Shown: piece after piece, positions 51,301 to 56,732 of the stretch
Position numbering within the stretch: the first letter of the stretch is position 1
Layout of the letters: each line of letters starts with the position of its first letter
Assembly (NCBI GenBank): GCA_047638695.1
Contig: JBLINY010000020.1
Span: 1 to 56,732 of the forward strand
DNA: 56,732 nucleotides
DNA from: JAHECQ01 sp047638695
GTDB lineage: Bacteria > Actinomycetota > Acidimicrobiia > Acidimicrobiales > SZUA-35
Direction of reading: 5' to 3'
Program-made: the position numbers and the translations under genes
The notes under the pieces: model-generated
The model's database searches: none
Told to the model about the DNA's origin: nothing
What the model saw: only the letters and a program-made list of their open reading frames with translations

Positions 51301-52206
51301 GAAGACGGTCGAGTCAAGCGCCTCCGCCGGCTGGTGGCCGTGGTCGTCGTGGCCCTGGTGATGGCCTTGATTGCCGGTGGTTTGGCGGTTGTTGCCCAAC
51401 GAGATGCCAACGACCAATCGTTGGCGGCGATCGCCGCCGCAACCGAAGCGGAGAACCAGACGCGTTTGGCGGAGGGTGAGGCCGAGGCGGCCCTGGCTGC
51501 GAATGAGCAGTCGGAGTTGGCGACGCTTGTCAGTCGGTCGGCTGCGCTGCGAGGCGAGGACGCCGACGTGTCGGTGCTCCTGGCGCTCGAGGCCCATCGA
51601 CGTTCGCCCAGTCCGGAGTCGGAGCAGGCGGTGCTGAATGCGTTGGGTTCGAGCGACCTCCCGAACCGGTTGTCGAACAATGACAGCAGTCTCTTCGCCC
51701 CCGGTGTGGCCTGCGGGCGCAAAGGGGTTACCAACGGTTTTGAAGTTGTGGCGTCGCCCGATGGGATGAGCGAGTTCGAGGTTTCCGCCCTCGGGGTAAT
51801 GGCTTCCCGTGACCCGTTGACTGGAGTGGTAACCGAGTACGGCACGTCGCCTGCTCCCTGCGGGGCATGGATGGCGGACTTCGAACAGGGGTTCGCTGTG
51901 GCACAAGACGGCCAAAGGACCCGTATGTGGATCGGGCCGATAGGTGGTTCGTCGGAGATCGAGACGCAGTTTGACGAACGCACAATATTGATGGCTGGGT
52001 CGTTCGGCCTTGATGGCCGGATCCCGATTGCGACGTTGGGCGCGTTGGGTGGCACGGAGTCGGTGGGTCTGCTCGATTCCGCCACTGGCGACCCTGTCGG
52101 CACGCCGATCGGCGGCGGCGACCATTGGGTGAGCGATGTGGCAAGCGACGACGGGTCGTTGTGGGCGGTCAGTTTTGGCACGCAGAATCCGACAGGATTC
52201 GACTGA
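48337..52206 (+). CDS. BTAD-Ser/Thr kinase-nSTAND ATPase-TM protein (5' part of an interrupted gene)
   Basis: A 1289-residue multidomain regulator. Residues 14-105: OmpR-type winged helix (IRVFGGIGVFDAG, ALRTYVSRLRSSF). 112-260: BTAD helical domain (RGAPFRELEDDEWARARIEHLE). 272-530: Hanks-type kinase with GVGAFAIVWRG loop, VAIK (Lys303), HRDVKTGN (Asp396), GDFGIA (Asp414) and SAPEQ. 550-960: nSTAND1 ATPase, FFGRER, Walker A GPSGSGKS (593-600) and Walker B ILLVIDQFEEVF. About 998-1020: one transmembrane segment, placing 1-997 inside the cell. From about 1060: beta-propeller repeats. The frame stops at TGA 52204-52206 after NPTGFD, but the propeller continues in the same frame (next entry). Likely an integrated signalling hub whose outer propeller senses a ligand. 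Confidence 0.88.
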   Translation: MTTATAPVGELEEPTIRVFGGIGVFDAGEPSSIGGPRQQKLLALLAIRAGAVVDIDWLAEHLWTDDDRPAAPAPALRTYVSRLRSSFPEAAQSWIETVPSGYRLAAPERAVEHLRVEALRASAKEARDREDPLAAQELLNEALGLWRGAPFRELEDDEWARARIEHLEQDRLEMLEERWETALVLGRHTQITGELASFTSEHGLRDRAARQFAMALHRSGRTPEALRVLTNHRQTVADETGLDPSPAVIELEQALIDGDASLDAESAGRPLRGYRLIEEAGVGAFAIVWRGIQPSVNREVAIKQIRSELASEPEFIRRFEAEAHLVARIEHPHIVPLIDFWRDPDSAYLVMRWLPGGTLEQRLDDGPLPISETLVLARQIGGALAAAHSHGIIHRDVKTGNILFDEAGHGFLGDFGIALEATKSAGPEAALSPGSPAYSAPEQIRRQPLGPEADVFSLGVVVFECLTGALPFAEMSAQDLVERQLTEPFPPLTELRSDVPSSVSDAVAKATAKEAADRFPSVAAFLDALEPAAAAAHVEDTPFNGDVANPYNGLQAFDDGDTDRFFGRERLVSELIGRLAGDTISSRCAIVVGPSGSGKSSVVRAGLVPAIRAGRVAGSDQWFTTTMVPGTDPFESLAAALLRIAVDPPAMLLDQLRDGNRGILRGVGRCLDSDTGRILLVIDQFEEVFAGSSADDAAQFLHALAAAVSEPRSSLRLVATLRADFYDRPLAHQTFATVLKQTSVDVTPLAPDELERAIVEPARRQGVAFESGLVARIAAEAAGQPSPLPLLQYALGELFDRRNGNVLTTDAYDAIGGLSGALATRAEAIYAAANSGPRVVLRRLFGRMVDPRAGSVDLRRRTSVPDLGSGDDVTWVLNELGRARLVTFDRDVATREPTVEVAHEALLREWPRLVDWLQEDAALLRSLDELNRASDTWHGGGREVSDLYRGGRLESAAGLSSTAAERLRPVDVDFVESSQAAADKERSVEDGRVKRLRRLVAVVVVALVMALIAGGLAVVAQRDANDQSLAAIAAATEAENQTRLAEGEAEAALAANEQSELATLVSRSAALRGEDADVSVLLALEAHRRSPSPESEQAVLNALGSSDLPNRLSNNDSSLFAPGVACGRKGVTNGFEVVASPDGMSEFEVSALGVMASRDPLTGVVTEYGTSPAPCGAWMADFEQGFAVAQDGQRTRMWIGPIGGSSEIETQFDERTILMAGSFGLDGRIPIATLGALGGTESVGLLDSATGDPVGTPIGGGDHWVSDVASDDGSLWAVSFGTQNPTGFD

Positions 52207-53592
52207 ACGACCGTTGTCGTCGATGCCGAGTCGGGTGAAGAGCTCCTCCGGTTCGAGAGTGAACAACCTCCGGAATCGATGGTGTTCGACATGGCGGCTC
52301 GAGAGCTGGTCGCTGCCACTTCTCCGAATACGCTTTTGACTATCGATCTTGATACCGGCGATGTTCTCGCGAGCATCGATTTGCCCACTGCGGCAGCGGT
52401 TCTCGAGGTTGGTCTTAGCCCCGATGGCCTGGTTGTTGTTGTGGCGAGCAACGAAGTGGTGGTTGTCGATCGGCGATCCGGTGTGCCGGTCTCGAGGCGT
52501 GAGCTACGCGACGTGCTGTCGGCCTGGTACCGGCCCGACGGCAGGTCGTTCACTGTGAGCGCAGGTGAACAACGAGTCGGCGTGATTGATCTTGAGGGCA
52601 ATGCGCTGATCCGTCAGACCCACTCGATTGACCCGCTCGCCAGAACGATATTCAACGCCGGTCTCGTGGCTGCGTTCGGGTCTGCGACCGGTTCGACCGT
52701 TGAGGTGATCGATCTTAGTTCTGGTGAACGTTCGGTGACTGAACTTGTCACCCCTGATGGGGAGCGTTTCACGCCCCGGTGGGTTCATCCTGACCGCAGC
52801 GGATTATGGGCGGTCGGCTTGGGAGTGTTCACACGATGGGAGGACGGTCTGCTTGTCGAGCGGTTCGAGTTGGCTGGAACGTCTAATGCCATTGTTCGTA
52901 TCGGTGATCGCTATGGCTATGGGTACACCGATAGTGATGGTGTACTCATGGCGGCCCTCATTGACGTTGGGTCGGGTTCGGCCGAGGTGCTTTTCTCGGT
53001 GCCGACGGAGAACTTCGATGCGCCCATCCCGACGCCCGAGGGCGGTCTGTTCGTCCTCGACGGCACGGGATCTCTTGTCCGCTACGACGCCGACGGAGTC
53101 TTGCTGGACAGAGTGCAGACGAGAGCTGAGCGAACAAGTCGGATTGCGGTCGATCCGTTGTCCGGAACAATAGCTGCGGCGACGTCTCAGGGTGTGGTGT
53201 CGATCATCGATCCGACCACCGGTGACACCGACGTGCTGCCGACATTGGAACCGGTCAGCAACATTGGATTCGGTCGTGACGGGGAGTTGCTTGCAGTGAC
53301 CGGCAGCGATGGAACAGTGCGACTGTGGGACCTTGAACGAAATGTGTCGGCTGGTGTGGTGTGGACCGGGACCGCCTCGGCGCTCGGTGCGTCGCCCTGG
53401 TTCGATGCCGATTCGAATTCGCTATGGGTTGCCTCTTCCGGCAAGGTCCTAAACATTCCCCTCGACCCCGCGCAATGGGTCCAACAGGCCTGCGAGGTGG
53501 TCGGGCGTGATCTCACCCAAGACGAATGGGACCGGTACGTCTCCGGTGACAAAACGCGACAGTCGGCGTGCGGCCGCGAAATCACTGGATAG
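52207..53592 (+). pseudogene. 3' beta-propeller part of the interrupted BTAD-kinase-nSTAND gene
   Basis: In the same frame as the preceding entry, directly after TGA 52204-52206, the sequence goes on for 461 codons with propeller blades: TTVVVDAESGEELLRF, LTIDLDTGDVLASIDLP, VVDRRSGVPVSRREL and, near the end, a classical WD40 strand GSDGTVRLWDLERN. Without the TGA the gene would be 1751 residues, a normal size for such proteins. No convincing ribosome site precedes the first ATG after the stop (52279). So this is either a nonsense mutation (TGG or CGA to TGA), a read-through site, or a sequencing error; the broken gene would still make the kinase and ATPase part. Confidence 0.8.
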
Positions 53593-53683
53593 GGCACACG
53601 GCGAGCGGCGGGGCCCTCTGTTATCTACCTGTAGTGCCGTTCATTCAGTCTTCAAAAGCTCGATCGAGAGCATCCATCTAGCG

Positions 53684-53725
53684 GAGGGGTAGTTATGACC
53701 ATGAGAGAACGAGGGGTAGTTATGA
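53684..53725 (+). repeat. 27-bp-spaced direct repeat of ribosome site plus ATG
   Basis: GAGGGGTAGTTATGA occurs at 53684-53698 and again at 53711-53725. Each copy has a Shine-Dalgarno-like GAGGGG and an ATG 5 bases further on; because the period is 27 bases, the two ATGs (53695 and 53722) are in one frame with the lipoprotein gene. This is a duplicated translation-initiation unit. Confidence 0.7.
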
Positions 53726-53742
53726 ACATAAAAGAGGGCCCG

Positions 53743-54279
53743 ATGAAAGCGGTCTTGACCACAACGGTTGCGGCGCTGCTTCTGCTAAGCGCATGTGGCA
53801 GCGATGCCGACACGGCGGTCGACGCCGAGGCCGACACGGCGCCCGTTACCGAGGCCGAGCCGGTCACCACCACTACGGCCGAACCAGAACCAGAACCCGA
53901 ATCGGACGTCGACAACGAGGCCCCTCCGGAACTCGTAGCCGCCGTAGCCGAAATGACCGCAACCTGGGGCCTCAGTGACGGCGAACAGGCGTGGCCTTTC
54001 CTGTCGGAGCGATGCCAGGCCGGCTATGAGGAATCAGCGGCCGGTTACGACGACGGTGTTGGCTACGAAGGCGGCGTTGCTGCCTATTTCCAAGACGGTG
54101 TTGCTGGCTGGGCCCGTAGGTATCCCGTTGCCACCGCTGACAACATCACGGGCGTCGTTGACGGCGACAGAGCCGCTATGACTTACGACGTCTTCGACGG
54201 CTCAGGAGCGTTCGCCGAAAACTACACCGCTCAGCCATGGGAGTTCTCCGATGGGAACTGGCACCAAGACCACTGCTAG
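53743..54279 (+). CDS. Putative lipoprotein
   Basis: A 178-residue exported protein. The N-terminus MKAVLTTTVAALLLLSACGSD is a lipoprotein signal with lipobox LSAC (Cys at residue 18; first 18 residues MKAVLTTTVAALLLLSAC). A 45-residue acidic, Thr/Glu/Pro-rich linker (TEAEPVTTTTAEPEPEPE) follows, then a 110-residue globular domain (MTATWGLSDGEQAWPFLSER, YDVFDGSGAF, WEFSDGNWHQDHC) that resembles small actinobacterial NTF2-like lipoproteins but is not firmly assignable. ATG at 53743 gives the cleanest signal; the in-frame ATGs at 53722 and 53695 have the better ribosome sites. It follows the propeller gene by 150 bases. Confidence 0.75.
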   Translation: MKAVLTTTVAALLLLSACGSDADTAVDAEADTAPVTEAEPVTTTTAEPEPEPESDVDNEAPPELVAAVAEMTATWGLSDGEQAWPFLSERCQAGYEESAAGYDDGVGYEGGVAAYFQDGVAGWARRYPVATADNITGVVDGDRAAMTYDVFDGSGAFAENYTAQPWEFSDGNWHQDHC

Positions 54280-54417
54280 TCGAGGAACTCCGCTTCTGGT
54301 CGGGTGAGGTCCGAGATCTCGACCTCGCCCGACCCGGTGACAACGGCAGCGTTGCTAGCGTCGGAGGATCGTGAGCGAGGTGAGTGGCGTGGCTGCCAGT
54401 CCTACAGGAGAACCAAT

Positions 54418-54840
54418 GTGGACGTGACCAACGAAGTGATGCCGACCAGCGGTGAGCGGGTCGAGGAGATGAAGCAGCCCGGTCCGGACGGCCCGATCTC
54501 GATGGTCAACCTTCTCAAGTTCAAGGAGCACGCCGAGTACGAGGATGGACGTGAGACCGACCTCAGCGGACGTGAGGCGTACCAGATCTACGGGCGTGAG
54601 GTAAGCAAGCTGATCCGCCAATACGGCGGAAAGGTCACGTTCGTGGGCGATGTCACGTTTCTCGCGCTCGGCCAGGTTGAAGACCTTTGGGATGAGGTGG
54701 CGATTGCCCAGTACCCATCGCGGGTTGAGCTGTGGGAGATGTCAACGTCTCCCGAGTGGCTGGAGATTTCCGTTCACCGCGCTGCTGGTCTGGCCGGCCA
54801 GCTGAACATCGAAACAGTCTTGTCGACGTTCGAACAGTGA
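54418..54840 (+). CDS. DUF1330-family protein
   Basis: A 140-residue ferredoxin-like-fold protein. PISMVNLLKFKEHAEYEDG, GREAYQIYGREVSKLIRQYG and GKVTFVGDVTFLALGQVED, with QYPSRVELWEMSTSPEWLEI, follow the DUF1330 pattern (dimeric alpha+beta barrel related to EthD/antibiotic-monooxygenase folds). The reaction is unknown. GTG at 54418 has AGGAG 7 bases upstream and is preferred over ATG at 54304. The next gene begins 104 bases later on the same strand. Confidence 0.8.
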   Translation: MDVTNEVMPTSGERVEEMKQPGPDGPISMVNLLKFKEHAEYEDGRETDLSGREAYQIYGREVSKLIRQYGGKVTFVGDVTFLALGQVEDLWDEVAIAQYPSRVELWEMSTSPEWLEISVHRAAGLAGQLNIETVLSTFEQ

Positions 54841-54944
54841 GTCGATGAACCTCGGCTCGAGTGGCTTGGGGAGCACGAGTCCCTTCGGGAGATAGCAGCG
54901 AGGCTCAGTTGACGGAGCGGGACCCAGTTCGCGAGCGTCTGGGT

Positions 54945-55991
54945 ATGGATGTCGCCACGCTCATCTTCAACCGTTCCCTTGACCCAACGAATCGGCCCGA
55001 GTTCGAGTCTCGGTTACGTCGCCTGGAAGAGCTCGGTTTCGCCGGGATCGCCATGCCCGACAGCCAGTCGTTGATCCCCGAACTCAACGTCCAACTGGCG
55101 GTGATGGCCATGGCCACCGAACGAGTGACCCTCTGGCCTGCCACCGCCAACCCGCTGACCCGTCACCCTGTGGTGGCGGCCAGCGCAATATCTGCCGTCG
55201 ACCAGCTGGCCGGCGACGGCCCCGACGGCAAGGGACGGGTTTGGTTCAATCTCGGCAGCGGCGACAGCGCGGTCTACAACCTCGGACTGCGAGGCGCTCG
55301 GCTGGCCGAGATGCGCGAGTACATCGTGGCCCTCAAGGATCTCTACGCCCGCGGCGAGGCCACGTGGAAAGGCGACACCATTCGGCTCACATGGCCAACT
55401 CGTCCGATCCCGGTCTATCTGACCGCCGAGGGTCCGAAGACACTGCAGCTGGCGGGCGAGCTCGCCGACGGTGTCCTCGTCGGCAACGGACTACAACCGG
55501 AGATCGTGGCTGATGCGTTGGAGAACATCGCCATCGGGGCACGGAGAGCCGGCCGAGATCCAGCTGACGTCGATGTGTGGTGGTTTGTGAAATGGAACAT
55601 GGACGACGACCGCCAACGGGCCATTCACGAAGCACGGATGACACTGACCGCGTCGGCCAACCATGCGTTCCGGTTCACCCTGGAGGGCAAGCACATTCCC
55701 GATGAATACAAGGACGCCATCCGCGAGCTTCATCGCCGGTATGTCTTTTCCGAGCACGAGGCGACGGGAACAGAGATGAGCAACGCCACCATCGTCGAGG
55801 AACTGGGGCTGACCGACTACCTGGCCGAGCGGTTCATGATCTGTGGTCCGCCACAAGACTTCATCGACAAGCTCACAACACTCAACGACCTTGGTGTGTC
55901 GAAAGTCCTCATGGCCTTCTTTGGCGAGACCGACTTTGACGGCAAGCACGATCGGTTCGGCACCGAAGTATTGCCCCACCTACCGGGCTGA
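54945..55991 (+). CDS. LLM-class (luciferase-like, probably F420-dependent) oxidoreductase
   Basis: A 348-residue bacterial-luciferase-fold TIM barrel. RLRRLEELGFAGIAMPDSQS, ERVTLWPATANPLTRHPVVA and GRVWFNLGSGDSAVYNLG are typical of F420-dependent methylene-H4MPT-reductase-like LLM enzymes; PIPVYLTAEGPKTLQLAGEL and DGVLVGNGL complete the cofactor site. Most actinobacterial members use F420, but FMN cannot be excluded from sequence. ATG at 54945 (MDVATLIFNRS) starts at the first barrel strand; the in-frame ATG at 54861 adds 28 unsupported residues. Confidence 0.88.
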   Translation: MDVATLIFNRSLDPTNRPEFESRLRRLEELGFAGIAMPDSQSLIPELNVQLAVMAMATERVTLWPATANPLTRHPVVAASAISAVDQLAGDGPDGKGRVWFNLGSGDSAVYNLGLRGARLAEMREYIVALKDLYARGEATWKGDTIRLTWPTRPIPVYLTAEGPKTLQLAGELADGVLVGNGLQPEIVADALENIAIGARRAGRDPADVDVWWFVKWNMDDDRQRAIHEARMTLTASANHAFRFTLEGKHIPDEYKDAIRELHRRYVFSEHEATGTEMSNATIVEELGLTDYLAERFMICGPPQDFIDKLTTLNDLGVSKVLMAFFGETDFDGKHDRFGTEVLPHLPG

Positions 55992-56070
55992 AACACCGAC
56001 GTGTCCAGCGGCGTAGCTGCTGGCGAGAGCTCGGCCGGTCCATAGAGGGTGTCGGAGGTACGGTTCTTGG

Positions 56071-56732
56071 ATGGACTCCGACGGCGACAATCCCCGCAGT
56101 GCGATCGATCGGAACCCCTTCGGTCCGGAGGCAATGGCAGTTGCTGCCCGCTTCCTATCAACCGAAGAGGAGCGAGCCGAGGCGTCCGAGGCCACCGCAG
56201 CGCTTGCCCGGGACGGCTACTGCGTCATTGAAAACGCGCTCGATGCCCAGCAATTGGCTGCGGCCCGTAAAGAAGTCGACCGGCTGAACGCAGAGACTCC
56301 GGAGAGCGCCAGCAGCTTCGGGGGGTACAACACCCGACGAGCGTTCAACCTGTTGGGTCGATCACGGGCCTTCGACTTCCTGGCCGCCCATCCCACCGTT
56401 GTGGCCGCCGTCGAGTCCCACCTGGAAGACCAGATCCAACTGTCGGAGACCTCGACCGTCACCCTCGAACCAGGCCAGGGCGCGCAGGTACTGCACTATG
56501 ACGATGGCTGTTATCCGATGCCTCGCCCCCACATGCCGTTGATGGTCTCGGTCATGTGGGCCATCGACGACTTCACCGTGCCAAACGGGGCAACTCGGAT
56601 GGTGACCGGTAGCCATCTCGAGACCGAGGTCGACAGCGCGGCCGACACCGCGCCCCTCGAAATGTCAGCCGGGTCGGTCGGGCTGTGGGACGGGCGCCTC
56701 GTACACGGAGGTGGTGCCAACACCACCGGCGT
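56071..56732 (+). CDS. Phytanoyl-CoA dioxygenase (PhyH) family protein, 3' end outside the window
   Basis: An open frame of 220 codons from ATG 56071 to the edge, with no stop. A long N-terminal helix region (SAIDRNPFGPEAMAVAARFL) leads into LARDGYCVIENALDAQQLAA, the PhyH start. The iron ligands are in VLHYDDGCYP (H-x-D) and LVHGGGANTT (second His), with VSVMWAIDDFTVPNGATRMV as the jelly-roll strand between (first 14 residues VSVMWAIDDFTVPN). GGAGG lies 11 bases before the ATG. It is not a copy of the truncated PhyH at 31679. It probably hydroxylates a small molecule with Fe(II) and 2-oxoglutarate. Confidence 0.88.
   Translation, partial: MDSDGDNPRSAIDRNPFGPEAMAVAARFLSTEEERAEASEATAALARDGYCVIENALDAQQLAAARKEVDRLNAETPESASSFGGYNTRRAFNLLGRSRAFDFLAAHPTVVAAVESHLEDQIQLSETSTVTLEPGQGAQVLHYDDGCYPMPRPHMPLMVSVMWAIDDFTVPNGATRMVTGSHLETEVDSAADTAPLEMSAGSVGLWDGRLVHGGGANTTG

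Noticed and set aside
50823..52601. Very long minus-strand frame (592 codons) opposite the nSTAND/propeller gene
   Set aside because: Composition is Ser/Thr/Arg/Pro-rich low complexity; the plus strand carries clear ATPase, TM and propeller signatures.

Overview
The window is high-GC DNA from an actinobacterium. The gene content points to an environmental, probably marine Acidimicrobiia-type lineage: a WhiB-family Fe-S protein, a maleylpyruvate-isomerase-type (mycothiol-linked superfamily) protein, an F420/LLM-type oxidoreductase, many SDRs, three CaiB/BaiF CoA-transferases, phytanoyl-CoA dioxygenases and a BTAD/SARP regulator. This taxonomic guess is an inference; there is no rRNA or tRNA in the window. 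TGA, TAG and TAA are all used as ordinary stops.

Layout. 1-8650: the tail of a frameshifted EAL-domain gene, a flavodoxin-like protein, a minus-strand set SDR-MFS-RraA, a HAD phosphatase, phosphoglycerate mutase gpmI, and a second MFS transporter. 8766-16640: a ThDP enzyme; a coupled pair of a CarH/LitR-like B12 photosensor and a WhiB protein; a minus-strand operon hydroxypyruvate-isomerase-like/SDR/class III aminotransferase; and an ECF sigma factor coupled to a single-pass membrane protein. 16650-25400: a DHA2-type MFS exporter, an FAD oxidoreductase that has lost its FAD-binding N-terminus, a CoA-transferase, an ArsR/SRPBCC operon with a palindromic operator, a DHCW cupin, a serine hydrolase, a frameshifted GGDEF protein and an SDR.

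25547-32310 is an accessory, decaying segment. A LAL/LuxR regulator is broken by an in-frame TGA and a frameshift. A DUF427 gene is cut off and joined to a higB fragment. That fragment is split by an intact ISL3-family element with 8-bp target duplications. Then come a frameshifted higA, an integron attC-like site, a small cassette-like gene, a second partial attC-like site, and an intact IS3-family element abutting a 3'-truncated phyH gene. I read this as the remnant of integron-type gene cassettes that landed in an actinobacterial chromosome and was then hit by two insertion sequences.

32400-48180 returns to chromosomal metabolism. A four-gene unit holds a Cys-less thiolase-like protein, a DUF35 Zn-ribbon/OB protein and two CaiB-type CoA-transferases, which looks like an acyl-CoA side-chain or retro-aldol degradation module. 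It is followed by a CurA-type reductase, a second ArsR/SRPBCC locus with its own palindrome, two secreted proteins (Spondin_N and DUF4214), a Baeyer-Villiger monooxygenase, a NarL-type two-component system, an enoyl-CoA hydratase, a VOC protein and an AraC regulator. 48337-53592 encodes a very large BTAD-Ser/Thr kinase-nSTAND ATPase-TM-beta-propeller protein, interrupted by a TGA. The window ends with a lipoprotein, a DUF1330 protein, an LLM-class oxidoreductase and the start of another phytanoyl-CoA dioxygenase that runs off the edge.

A recurrent feature is gene damage: at least nine loci carry frameshifts, nonsense codons, internal deletions or truncations. Some lie in C homopolymers and could be sequencing errors; others (IS insertion, internal deletions) cannot be.
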